The notes beneath the pieces were generated by a model, which made no database searches, was not told the origin of the DNA, and was given only the letters and a program-made list of their open reading frames with translations. A DNA stretch of 64,000 nt from Archegozetes longisetosus (Eukaryota > Arthropoda > Arachnida > Sarcoptiformes > Trhypochthoniidae): assembly GCA_018873245.2 (NCBI GenBank), contig JAEMBT020000008.1, forward strand, positions 806,001 through 870,000, written 5' to 3'. Position numbers and translations under genes: made by a program. Below are positions 39,880 to 53,500 of this stretch, in pieces (position 1 is the first letter of the stretch; every line of letters starts with the position of its first letter).

Positions 39880-42800
39880 GCACTTTATTTTCTCTGCTGA
39901 TAACCACAATATTTCGTTGAGTTGTAGTACAGTTGACTTGTTTAACTCATGTGCTCATTGCAATGTCTGTTAGATTGTGTCCAGTCTTGTATTTCATGCA
40001 AAGATGCGCTTCAAAAATCGCCTTCACTCGGCCTCCCCTTAAGATTGAACATTTTTTCAGTTTCCACATTCAGCGATGCGAGACTTTTGCTTTATATAGG
40101 ATTGAAGACTATGAATACTAAGATTGGGTGCGACCATTTTTGCATTACTTTAACAACTTTTAAACTAGTGTTGAGGGCATTCCTTTGCCGCCGAAGGTCG
40201 TGGGAATGTGTGCAAACTTTGGCCAACATTTTTCCTACTTTGAACTTTTCGTCTTAGACTCTACTGTTTCATCTGGATAACTGTCAAAACACACTAATCA
40301 CTAGACTTGGTCAAATTTTTCAAATTTCAAAACAATTTTTTGCAAAATAATTGCCAGACATATACACACTGAAATAACTTTATCCATTACATTAATAGCT
40401 TAATAATAGAAAAGAATCGAACGTAAAAAATATAGATTTTTTGGTCATTTAAGTGAATGGCGTGATAGAATACTATCAATTTTAATGTAATTCGCTCTAA
40501 TATGGTTTCTCATTTTGCAATTTATTCAATGCTCTTTCAATGCAAAATTAGCTCTTTTAAGGACCAAATGTTGAGTGAGACGAGACTTTATTTGAGCTTA
40601 TCCTAAAAGTTATGCGTAAACTTAATGCTGTTGCTTTCTCGAGTCCTTCATTATATAGTCTAATATTTGAATTAGAAAAGGGGAGCGCAAGTCGATAAAA
40701 AAATAATGGCAAAATGGCATAAATCGACGTTTCGGTGCTTTTGTCCATGAAAAATAGAGCGCAATATTATTACATAGAATATACAAATTTGAGGCAATAG
40801 AAATTGTTGGTTCCAATAAAATGTAAGGTATATCTACTTCAATCTTATTCAAGCTTATTCTGCATTAGATTTAGAGCAGCCATTCATGTTTGTGCGCCTG
40901 TAAATCATGCTCTCTCGAGCCATAAGCTCTGATGTGCCAATTTGTCCCGACTTTTTTATACAAAAGAGGAACTCTAGTTATTTAGTTAGTAGACCTCTGC
41001 ATATTGGTGTCTCTTCGTATGTTTGTATTGAGTCGAAATATGAGTTGAGTAATTGTCTTGTTATCTCTGATTCTCTTATGCTATTCTCTTTTTTTCATAT
41101 AAAACGCAATGAAAGTGAAATGATGAGAAAGTATTCATTTTAGATCCAAATGGCTTATATTTAGAAAGAGATGTTGGCTAAATTCTTTCTGACGTTAGCT
41201 GTTTCTCAATTGCCAGAGTTTATGAGATTTATTTGTATCCCCTTTTGAAAGAATGTTAGTTTGACTGTTGTCCGCACACTTGAGTTATTGACTCGTTCGA
41301 CATATTTGCTACTATAAAAAATCATTGATAGCGAGTTATTGTGATTTTGTCTAACTGTAAGAATCGTATGATTTTATGATATTCGGCATGCGTTGCTGTG
41401 GAAACTGTTTGCTAACGATAAAAGCAAAGTCAGAGGTTATGTCGCTGATCACTGATGTGTGTTTTGCTTGTTGGCCATTACTACACCATTGCTGACAACT
41501 ACTACTGAATTATTTTTATCGACCATTTGCCGAACGCAAAACATTTGCCGCCAATAAAAAACCGAAAATTACTCCGAATTTTTAAAGTGATAAATTGATG
41601 CAATCATGCGATTCTTATGCCAATTCTTATCGCAATAACTTATTTATAATATTATGTTTTTCATATGTATCGCATGTCAAATGTTATAAATAAAAATATT
41701 CAAATCCTATAATTTTATATATCATAGCGTTAGATCTCCAGATTATATCAAACATTAATAATAGTTTGCAATTATTATAAATATCATTATCGATTCAAAG
41801 GCTCCACATCCAGATTATCTTATCGATCTTTTTTTCAATTTTAAACTTCTCTTCTCGTCGAGGAATTGAGTGATCATTATTTGGACACATACTCATTATT
41901 TTTGTTTTATTAGGGATGTGAGAAATGGGTTAAGAACTTCAACTTATTTCCCACTCTAATAACCGTTTCGTACTTATCTCAATACTCGATAGACTACGAA
42001 AATCTTATCGATTATTGGTTGTTATTATAAGCCATATATCAATATTTGATGGTTTATAGCACTCGGAGTCGGTTTATGGCATTTTATCGAATATGGTTCA
42101 ACTCTAAAAATCAGCATTAAATAAATGTTTAAGTTAACCAATAATCAATTATCTGTCCTATTCTTTTCAGATTGCCTTATATGACATTAATAGTCAGCTT
42201 AAAAATAGCAAACTTTTATCTAATTCTCATATAAACTTATTGTTTATTTATTCGTTGCGTCCAAGTGTTTTGTATTTAATCAATTTTGTTCGTTTCATAT
42301 CTTTTCTTAATGCCTTTCATACTATTGATTGAAAGTTGATATGATTCTATTTTATCTAAACAAAAGTTTTGCTCAGTTTTAATCAAATTCTCACGGCTTA
42401 TGTAATGCTCCGAATCTGGAAATTAGTTGAAAAGAGACGACCTTGTAGGAAAAAAATCTGAAAGAATCCATTTGGAGACTCGTAATCCAATATAATTGAA
42501 TTGGTTTAGCGATACGCTTAATTAATGAAATTTTTTTGGCAATTCGCGAGAAAATTAAGTTAAATTTAAGTGTCTCTTTAATTCAATTGACTTACAATCA
42601 GCCAAAATTAACAATTTGTATAATTGTTCGTAATTTAAATACTATTTAACGCCTGCATTTTTGCCGTAACATTTTTAGTTGTTTTGTAGTTTAGCTTCAA
42701 ATATAAATCAAGTCAACGAAAACGCTATTTATAATTCTATCATTATTATTATTAGATTTGACTAAACCCTTTCGTGTTGACGTATAGTAGTGAATAAATA

Positions 42801-45800
42801 CATTTGAATTGCATTTAAATAGTTTATAAATCTGTAAATTAACACTTTCTTCTTATTGAATTTGAATTTGAAATTTTCGGCTCAAGTCATTGTGAATGTG
42901 AGTGACGAGCTTATGTTTAGTCGTTTAAGTGCAAAAAACGTTCACCGATAAGACTATCATTTATAAAGATATATTTATTGTAATATGTTTTCAAAATTTG
43001 ATTGAGAATCATCGGATTTATTTACGTCACTTTAGAAAAGAAATGTTTGTCAGTATAAGCAGTAAATATTGAGCGGTGAGATACTACTTAAATTTGAATT
43101 GCATTTTGTCCTCTATTTTACATTTGCGACTTATTTTCATAGAACTGTTCATTTTTAAAAACACCTCAGCATAAGCCTATGTTATAGCAGAGCAGATTTA
43201 GTCGACTCTATAAATATTTAAAATATGAAATCTGTGCAGTTAGAAAAGTGCATCAAATGTGATGCCTGTAAGTGCGATAAAAAGTAATCTGTCGTGTTTT
43301 GTTTTCTCCCCTTCACTTCTTCGTACAGAGTGATCCCATTTTGTATTTTTTCGCCCTTCAAATCGCGATCTCCAATGTTATGGCAGATGAAAAACCAGCG
43401 AATGTTTCATTTATATGCCTGTCTGTTGGCTCAGTGATAGTTACAGTCATTTTTAATGATAAGGCATTCTATGAATCGTGGCGTAAAGAACTAGTAGTGT
43501 TCAACTGTAACGTGTGTAAACTTCATTTGCTCAATCAGATATTTGAGATGTCTGTCTGTTAGATGCAGGCCAGCAACAGAACAATCGCGCTTTGCTCCCA
43601 TCGGGTTTTGTTATGCTATTCATTTATATAAGTTATATAAATGTGTTATATATAACATTTCGTGAGTAGTGAAGCACGTGGTGCAGTGTTCGCTCTACTG
43701 TTAACATTTCCATTTTGTTTAAATAAATGTGAATAATTTTTTCTAACAATATTAAAACTGGCAGCAGATCCGAGCACTTTCATGTAATTCTATGTTCAAG
43801 TACGTATAATATGCCGCCTATTGACCAAACTTTTTAGGGCGAAAAGCCGAAAGGGATTCTCTCAATTCACATGAAGGGATTCAAATACAAGAGAAAATCT
43901 AATGAATGACTCACTTCTCTGTTAGCCTGTCTAACTCTCTTCTGTAACTCTGATGGCATACTTGCGACCAAATTACACTTGAATTATCAGTCAAACTGCT
44001 TATAGTGTGTTCTCATGTTTAGTTTGCTTATTATCGAAGCACTGCTTCAAATACTCTTAATCAATCTTTGTGTGTATGGTTTGCCCCTATCTTACAGCTA
44101 ACTCAATACTGTCTATGTCTTCAGTCTTGTCTTACTTACTTCTCTTTTGTATTGACTTTCTTCTCTTGGCCTCATCTATAGCTTTGATCCCCGCCTTCTT
44201 TAGGCAATTTTTACGAGACCTACAGGTTAGTTCATCTCAGGGCCTCTTTTGCGGTATTCAGCAATGTGGCACAAATTATGTATATGTATATTATTGAGTC
44301 GTTCAATATTTTTCTAATACTTCTAAGAATGGAATCTAATTCACAAGAATACTCTCCTCTTCTTTTACTCGCAAATTGGTGCCTTTCTGAGGGTTTGGGT
44401 ATTTAGTCAATCGTCTTGTGAGGTATAAACGTGAGAAACGAAATACAGCAACACATTGGCATTGTTGTTGATGCGCACGAATATGTTGTCGAACCGCTAA
44501 ATCTTAAATTTTCTAATAGTTTTGTTATGTGAAAATGTTTTCGTGTTTTTATTGGCCTTTTTATTATGAAACAAATTTCGAGTCAGAAAAATGGAGTTTT
44601 TGATTGACTCATCTTTTGACGCGCCTTCACTGCCAACTATGGGACTGTCCCGAGAGAAATAATAGTTGAGTGAAGCAAAAAACACTGAGATTGCCGGATG
44701 CGCAATCTTACTCTTCATAAACTGGCTCTGCCGATCATCCTCTATTTCCTTTGGTTTATATATTTGTACATATATTGCAATCTATCAAACATTAGTTATA
44801 GCTTTGAACTAATGTTACGCCAAACTGAATATGAATTTTCTACTTGTCATGCCTTACATTACGAGTTGGTTTAGATTTTAAGATAAGGTAAAAGCAAAAC
44901 GATTTTGTGCATCAAAACACGGCAACAGAGAAGCTTTACCGAAATAAACTACAATCTTGTTTTTAACAGAAAATAAAACGACACATGACAGAAAAATAAG
45001 AATTGAAATTATTTGGCTTTTTCTTTTCATGTCTCGCTAAGTATTTTTCAATCCTAAGACATTTGATGTGATTCCCTCAAAACTCAGATGCATTATCTCT
45101 TCTTTACATAAGGTATTTGTTGAGGAAAAATGTTTGCTTTTTATAGAAGAGTTATTATAAAATTTAGTTAAATAGATGCGCATTTCAATGAATTTAGTGG
45201 CGAAGCTGACGAACGGATAATAACTCGTATTCTCAATATGCATATGTTATCGTAATCTTATGCAAACATTAAATAAAACAGCGTTAAGTCAGAGCACATC
45301 GAAATTGTTTTCACTATTTAAATGCAAAAATAAGCATTTAGTTAAGTCTTCACTATTGTTTTGATAATATCATATAAGCTATGGGAACAGTATTTAAGAC
45401 TCATAACTCTTTGTCAGCCACATTGACAGCACTTTCATTCTTATCGACTTTCCGACTTATTGATATAAGTTTTTTAGAGCCGCACTCACTTTGCTCTTGC
45501 GATAGGCAATAACTTAATTGTCGTTATGTTTGAGCAAACAATTATGTCGTCGACTCATACTCATAAAGAGTGATGATTAATAATTTTGCCTTTCATTCAA
45601 TTGCAATAAAGCCATTTTTGATGATTGAATTGAGGATAAACTGAAGAAATAGCTGGCGTGACAGTTTTGTGATACTAGTATTAGTCGCCAATGCTTTTAT
45701 CAATGCATTAATGCTACTCAACAGTTTAATTGTTTCACTTTGTGTCAGTCATTCATAAAAGTAGAGGTAATAAAGTTATAGTATCTGAACTATGCACGCT

Positions 45801-46385
45801 GATAACAATGCATTCCATACTTTTTGCCAATGTCTAATAAGATTAAGTCAATTAGAACTAAGATTTCAGACACAACAGTCAGATCCTGTTCAATCAAATG
45901 AATAAGTTGTTTGTGTAAGTTGTATTAGTATTAAGACACTACTGTACTTGTGTTGTTTAGAGGTTGAAACTGTTCCAAATCAACTTAGTTTTGTTGATTA
46001 TGTAGAGGAGAAAATCTATTTGGAATCAGTTTGCAATGACAAATGATGAAATGTGACACCTAAGGGATTCGCAGGCTCGAGACTCAGTCTTCAGCTTAAA
46101 TATTTCGCTAAAAACAGATCGACGAATATAGCTCTGCCCGAAATGCAATCAGGCATGAGTTTGACTTTTTTGCGTAAGACCTCACTCTAGTATCTGATGC
46201 GATTTTGTCTCCTAATGCAACAGATTTGTTTCATTGCCTTATATTGACTTATATTAGTGAACATTTATTTAGTTCACTATTTGATCAATCAACGCGTTTC
46301 AGTCTCTAGAAGAGAGATTACCTGATAGTCAATGTATCAATATATTAGTCCAATCAGGAATGTGTTACAACTAAAAGAGAATGTG

Positions 46386-46388
<3 letters not shown>

Positions 46389-46420
<32 letters not shown>
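46389..46420 (+). repeat. (GA)n microsatellite
   Basis: Sixteen uninterrupted GA dinucleotides, about 1.1 kb upstream of the first plexin coding exon. Confidence 0.95.
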
Positions 46421-46424
<4 letters not shown>

Positions 46425-47075
46425 TAAAAATGATCAATCAATATATTCGGTATATATTTAGTTGAAAATTAGTAGTTAAACGCGACACTTGAGTGCAATA
46501 TACAGTAGTACTGGTTATAGCTCTGAAATTTTTGATCGAAGAATATGAGCCGAAAAAGACTCTCCGAATTGACTCGTCAGCAGCACTCGCACTGAGTTGC
46601 ATAGAATTGAAAACCTGTGCGCAGATCGATATTTTTGATGCTTTTTATTCGCGCACGTTTGCCAAAAGTACGGGTGATTAAACTAATTCAAAAAGAAGTC
46701 TTTAAGTTGCCTCAAATTTTACATTATGTACTCAATCAATGTTTCTCAACAATGTTCACAACATTGTGTGCGCTTATTATTTTTCAATGCAATTGTGTTG
46801 ATATATTCAATTTTTTGTAGACTAAACTTATTTTCGCAAAAGAGAGACACACTAGTAATGCATTTTTAGTCTGTAACCAAATGCTCAGCGAATGCCTAAC
46901 GCTTCGCAATATTCGCAAATGTCTTTTAGGGTGTAGTAGCTGTTACGAAGGCAACAAGTGGTGCAAGAGTCAAACAACACACAACTAATACATAACCAAA
47001 ATTTTCTCCTTCTCGATGTCAGCTCTTCCTTTTAGTTGAGCAATAGAGAACAGTGGAATCGCTAGTATCTCTGTA

Positions 47076-47110
47076 TGTGTGTGTGTGTGTGTGTGTATAT
47101 GCGTGTGTGT
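47076..47110 (+). repeat. (TG)n microsatellite
   Basis: TG dinucleotides, interrupted once by ATATGC, about 350 nt upstream of the plexin first-coding-exon acceptor. Confidence 0.9.
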
Positions 47111-47452
47111 AGTTTTCTCTCTACTGTATCCCTGGAGACTTCAATCCAAATAGCATTTCTAGAGTTGCATCAATTCAGTTCAATCTCTCCTGCCTTTAGA
47201 TTTAGAGTTTCGGTTGGCTGCTTATCATGCAATATGCCTCTGATTTTCGTTTTACTCTTAAACACTATGTCTAATATAACTACTCGTAATTGTCTGACAT
47301 TCTACCCGAATCTTCCCCCACTACTTAGTAAATGAATTTTGATCTCTTGTCTCACTCTCTCCTCTCATTATAACTAAATTTTTTATTGATTAATCGAATT
47401 GCTTCAACTACTAATCATTTAATCTGCAATTTTTTCTCTTTTCTCCTTTTAG

Positions 47453-47574
47453 GTAACAAATGCCAAACAGTTTGGACCGAAGTCTGCAATCCGTGACTTA
47501 TTCACGACACTCCTTGAATTTATTTAGTATAATCGATTCTTTTAATCTTGTACACAAAGATTGATGGTTTAGCA
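47453..47574 (+). other. Likely 5' UTR part of the first coding exon of plexin
   Basis: A strong polypyrimidine tract and acceptor (TTCTCCTTTTAG) ends at 47452, upstream of the plexin ATG. An in-frame TAA at 47530-47532 closes the plexin frame. This pattern implies that the first coding exon begins here with about 120 nt of leader, and that at least one non-coding exon lies further upstream. Inference from splice signals only. Confidence 0.5.
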
Positions 47575-50500
47575 ATGAAGAAGCGTGAGAAGCGTCGAAA
47601 TCTCTATCATTTGAGCTGTTGTTCAGCTACAAAAAAGACAGCTTTGAAGATGATGTCCATTTCAGGAAGCAGATCACATTCCACTACAAATTTGTGTTAT
47701 TTTCTATTCATAGCAGTGCTATCCTATGGCTTATTATCACCAGTTGTATCAGTGACTCCTAAAGAGACTCAACGAAATAATTACACTTATTTCGAAGAAA
47801 AGAATACCGATCTCTACTTTTCACATTTGACAGTCAATACATATACTGGCCAAGTGTATGTCGGTGGAGTTAATAGGATTTACCAATTGTCTCCACAATT
47901 AGCACCAGAAGCCATTGCAGTCATGGGACCTGAGGAAGATAGTGCTGACTGTCCGGTCACTAAGAACTGTCCGAGTATTGTGAAGAAACCTACTATTTAT
48001 TACAATAAGGTGCTTGTTATAGACTATGCACAGTCACGACTACTCACGTGTGGCAGTCTTTTTCAAGGCGTTTGTTCAGTGCATAAGTTGGACAATGTTT
48101 CCAGTTATGAAACGCCAGTCTCTGAATCAGTGGCCGCTAATAATGCGACGGCATCTACAGTTGCATTTATTGCGCCGGGTCCTCAAAAGTCACCGAAACA
48201 TGTGTTGTATGTTGGTGTCTCATACACTGCTAACGGGCCCTATCGTTCTGACGTACCTGCTGTCAGTTCTCGTTCTCTCGATCCAAATGGTTTGTTATTC
48301 AAATAATTGATGTTCTCTCTGAAAGTTTTCTCAAAAATAAGTTATGAATTGTGTCTTATCTTTTTTCCCGTCAATAATAGCGATGTTCACAATAGCAGCT
48401 ACTGGAGTCACAACAGGAACTCGTCTTCTTATCAACTCTCTCGCACGCGATCGCTATCCAATTAGTTATGTTTATGGCTTCCAATCTCGAGGTTTTTCAT
48501 ATTTTCTCACAATCCAAAAGAAGAGCGCAGAGCAAGCACGTCCTTTCATCTCAAAATTAGGTTAAATTAATTTAGACATAATTGTTATTAGTTAATTGAC
48601 TTGGATAATCAATGCAAACAATTTTTGCTAACCTTGATACTGAACTTTTGTTGATTAGTTCGGATTTGCCAAAAGGATCCCGACTACTACTCATATACCG
48701 AGGTTCCAATAATGTGTCGGACACTTCATGACAATATTGACTACAATTTAGCTCAAGCAGCATTTGTTGGCAAACCGGGCTCAGAGTTGGCCACTTCCCT
48801 CGGCATCACTGCTCAAGACGACATACTTTTCATTGTTTTTGCTAGATCCAAAGACGAGGCAGACATTTATAACAAGCCAAGCGCTAATTCTGCTCTCTGT
48901 GTTTACGCTCTTTCTGCAATTCATCGCAAGTTTACACAAAATATTCAGCATTGCTTTAACGGCAACGGCAATCAAGGACTCGATTTTATAAACATCATTC
49001 AACCGTGCGTTCCAACGGTCAGTCATTCTGATTATGTCAATTGATGTCAGAAACTCGCTCAATATTTCTGTATAACGACTGAAGTAGACTTTATTTACTT
49101 AACTCCTTTTCTATTCATCATTTGTAAAGAATAGTATAATTTTAGACGAATTGAAAGAAAATTAGAGCATTAGTAGTCCATAATTAAGTTAAATGTTGAG
49201 CAAATAAGTCAAACAAACGCAATTCTGTGCAGTTGTTTCGATTTGTAGACAAATATTAGAAAATTTTGTCAATTTGTTTATGTCTAACGGTTGCGGAGCA
49301 TTAAGAGATTTTTTGTAGTTGGCAATTTGTCTTTAAATCTTATTGCTAATAGTTATTGCTAAATGCTAAAAGACCTAATAATCCGAAATGAACCCTCTTT
49401 TCTCTGATTATAAATTGAGTTGCTGTTATTGCTCTTTTTTTACATAACCAGTACTGCGTTCTTACGCAAAACTTAACTAAACTATGGCTCAAATCTTTTG
49501 CTAATCCTCTGCATCAGCGCATTACTATTCCTTGTGTTTTATGTATTATTTGAGATCTTATTTTGCTCCCACCCTCTGGTCAACTACTTTATTACACTAT
49601 TAAGTCGTTTCATGTAAACAATCCACTGAAAAGTCGTATTTTATTCTTTCCCTTAGGTTTAGTTTTTGTCAACAGTTTTTGTTTAATATAAAGAATCGTA
49701 AACTTTATTAGAGCTCAAATATTCCATTACCGAATGCAGTATAATATATGAATATTTGAGGTTGTCATTCTGATTATTAATTTTTTACTAGCATTTAAAT
49801 TGTTTTTATGCCATTCGTTGGTATTTTCGTGGCTTAATGTCAAAGGCATATCTTTTTTATTTGTGTATTATTTGGTTTCATAAAAATAATTTATAGGTAA
49901 AAGCTATACAATAACTGTCGCTAACAATTGTACACAAAATTCGCATAAATTCTAGTCTGCAAAGAAATCTCAGTCTTGCCATCACTGCACTACAAATGAG
50001 TTATAGATTTTAGCAAATCCTTTTTCGCTTGCATAGCATTTATTACCTCATAGTTTATCGTTTTAGTTATTATTATAGTTATGAAATTTGAATAAAAAAT
50101 TGTCATAGGCTTAGCATTCCAATTTGTTCAATCATAGTTACTCTTTTGTTGAGCCACAAATGCTTTCAGAGTAGGTCGAACTTATTCAATGACCAGTATT
50201 TTAAAAAGTTTTAGCACAACTTATTCAAATCTTTCATGTATTAGAGCCTTTATCTGTCGCTTAACTTTTGTGCTGTCATTTAATTCGTTGCAAACAAAAT
50301 TATTGACAGAATTTATATATTCACCATTTGATAAGCTATTGCATACATCAATTTCTACTTTACAATTTACAGGTCATTAAATTCATATATTTTTTGTCGA
50401 ATGAATGAGTCTTTTAACCTAATAAAAACCCAATTTAGATGTGCAGATCAATAAAGTCAAACTTTTATTTGATGTGATAATAATATAATTTCAATATATA

Positions 50501-53500
50501 TTTGATCGTAATGTGTTTTTACTGCTGCAAAATTCATTAAATTAGGCAATTATTCCAGTTTAATATAAGATCGATTTCTATTTTCGTAAAACGGAAAGCA
50601 TTTGCAACTAATTCTAATATATTGTCATTTGCATAATAATAGTAATATATATGAAAGATTACGAAACATAAGTTATTTATTTATTGTTGTTTCCATTGTT
50701 ATGATTGATAGCAAGTGCAAATAAATGATGACTTTTGTGGTATGGACGTCAACACACCATTGGGTGGTTCGATGCCCATCGAAGCGGCACCTGTTCTCTC
50801 CTACAACAATGAACTGTTGACATCAGTTGCGGCCACTTCTACTCATGACTACACGGTAGTATTCCTTGGGACAGATAATGGACACTTGAAAAAGGTAAGC
50901 ATCATTAAGCATCGATTCTATTTGTGTTTAAGCCGCATTTGTTGCTGACTATAGCAAAAATTGAACACTAAGTCTCCATTGATTATTTGGACCATTTTCT
51001 CGAGCCAAGTCCAACCTAAGTCTTAACTATAGTATAGTATAGTATAGTATAGAAAGTGAGCACTATTTCCGAAACCAGGGATGAGCTAGACTAACAAACC
51101 AAATGGCAGCCAACTATTGTGCCATTAAAAGACTAGATCTGATGCTAACTGTGGATTTCGAGTTATGCTTTGCGTGTTTTATTCTTTTGGGAATTTTATT
51201 AGAGAAGCAGAAATGCGTTTCACTGCTTCTCATAGACTTGATGTAATATTGAAAAGTGAACGTTTCAGGGGTTATGTCGACGGATATAACCATACATTGT
51301 GTTACTGAGCATTCATATTAAAGTCATTGAATCTGCGATCGATGTCATGCATTCCTAACTTTGATTCTGCTTTGGAGCGTAGTTTGCGGCAATAAAAAAG
51401 AGACCACTATTTTGCAGGTTTTTTATCCAAACTAATTTATAATAATCAATGTTTAATAGCTGTTGTTTTGAGAAATTGCTAAACTATTTGTTGTGTTAGT
51501 TTTTAAATTGTTGTACGCCGTATGACTAACTATTTATATATTGCTTTTAACGCGTTTTTGGCTACTTTCGTGATTGGTCTGACTAAAACCAGATTAACAA
51601 AAGAAGTGCTCGTAATGTTCTGTTTCGATAAGAGTATTGCATTTGCCAACTTTGCCCACAATAAACTAAATGCTTTTGCCTCAACATAAAACTAATGTAA
51701 CTCCACTTACAATGCCGTTCACTCAATTACTCGTCAATATTGTTGAAGAAGGAGCTGAAGCGGTGGCTGCAGTGATAATTAGCTGAAATGCATGCCTCAC
51801 TTGTCGTTCTTTATTAAATACTTAGCGAATGCATATTTAAGCACTGCTAACGAAAATTGGTTCCTATTTTTTCTGGTCTGCCTTTTGGCGCCACAATCGT
51901 CTACTCATCAAAAACAGTGAACTTTTCTAATTTTAATTAACTAACAAAACCATTTTTCAGTTCATTATACAGATTCAATCTTTTCAGGCTATAAAGTGAT
52001 TTTTTGCAAATTTCTCTCCTTTCATTCCATCATCTGATAGCTTAACAATACTCTAATTGTTTTATTTTAATTTAATATTTTTTATGCTCTTTATTCAAAT
52101 CTGTTTGGCTCTCAATTGTGCCTCGAATTTATCGATTTTGAGTAGATTTTCCTTTTGGGGATTTAGTTTATTAGAGGCTCTTTAGTTGTGACGATTTTAT
52201 TAGAGATTTATAATGAAATGCTATGCTATGCTGTGCTATGCTATATGAGCCATTCATCACTACTCCAAAAAGTCATTAAATCGTAAATAAAAGTGTTAAC
52301 ATTACTGTTTTGTAATAAATCAGTTCAAAGCCCTTTCCACCACCAATACCTGTACAATTAACGGTCAAATTTCTAAACTTATCAGAAATGTTGAAGCGTA
52401 AAAATATAATAGTCTAATTGCCGTTCAGTAGATTTTAATAGACATCTCTTGTTTTTAGCCATCAATTCAAATTGCATTTTAATCTTACAGCAAAATGACT
52501 GCTTGCCATAAAAAACATTACTTTTTCCTATTTTAAATCTTTTAAGTTTTAGAAATTACTGCCCAAATATTCCTATTGTTAGTTGAACTTAAGTTACATC
52601 AAACGCTATTTTGTAGTAATAGTGAAGTATAAGTAAAAATTTTGTTTTTTTAGTTTTTCTACTTTTTTGTTTTTATCAATTCTATAAATAATTTTTGTTC
52701 CCAAGTACTAAACAAAGTGAAACATCCGGTCTCGACGAGTATTAAAAGTACAAATGTTGTTCTAAGATTCCTGAAAATATTTGTATTGAGTATGAATCAA
52801 GTATCTGATCAATATATTGTAGTAAACTATATTTATAATTAAGCACTGATTTTATAATTGTGTATTTTGTTGGCAACAGCTTCCTTCATTTCAATTTGTG
52901 GAACATTAAGTCATAATTGACTCGTGGTTCAAATTTGACTTGATCCTATGCTTTGTTTGTTTGAGTGGTCCTTAGTCTTAGTAATAGTGTTTTAGGAGTT
53001 CTTCGCGGATAAAACTATGCATTGCTGCAAAGGAAAAATGATTTTGTTTTTATAACAATTTGATGGTTGCAACCAAGATATGAAATATAAATAATAAAAA
53101 TTTGAACTCAATAAGAGCTTGACTGGAATGTGTCTTACTCCAGACAATTGTTCTTTTTGGAGACACACTAATCGATGAGTGAATCATTTGAGTTAGTTAT
53201 TCACACGATTTAATGCTTTTATACAAAGTTTAGTTTTGACGTTTATAAGATAAATAGTCGAAAGTTAAGTTAGTGCTTAATGCTGACAAGCATTTTATTG
53301 ATTCGGTCTTATATTGATTGGTGGCACAGGTGTCACTTCATATTAAGTTAAGAAAATCTTAGTTAAGGAAATACTACACGTCAAGCTTATTCTGATCGAA
53401 ACCGCTCAATACCATTCTGTTGGCAATGAATGCTCTCTACTTCTCTCCTATTCTCTGCCATTCTCTCCCATTCTCATCTGTATCTAACCTGTAATGTTCA

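Larger units (their letters stand above)
21326..47452. other. 26-kb region without recognisable coding exons
   Basis: I read both strands and found no frame with family motifs or convincing exon structure. The right part, from roughly 26 kb, is T-rich on the plus strand with many TTTT and TCTC words. That would fit a long 5' intron of the plexin gene, whose first coding exon has a strong acceptor just upstream. Items inside: a hairpin at 24725-24764; a GC-richer patch with initiator-like words near 30850-31280; a short GC island at 36381-36436; simple repeats at 29849-29872, 38181-38210, 39857-39879, 46389-46420 and 47076-47110. Non-coding 5' exons or regulatory elements cannot be excluded. 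Confidence 0.55.

Noticed and set aside
49018..49044. Continuation of the plexin exon 3 frame (VSHSDYVN) past 49017
   Set aside because: GTCAGT is a donor there, and the next exon resumes with [10 protein letters not shown], matching plexin Sema domains.
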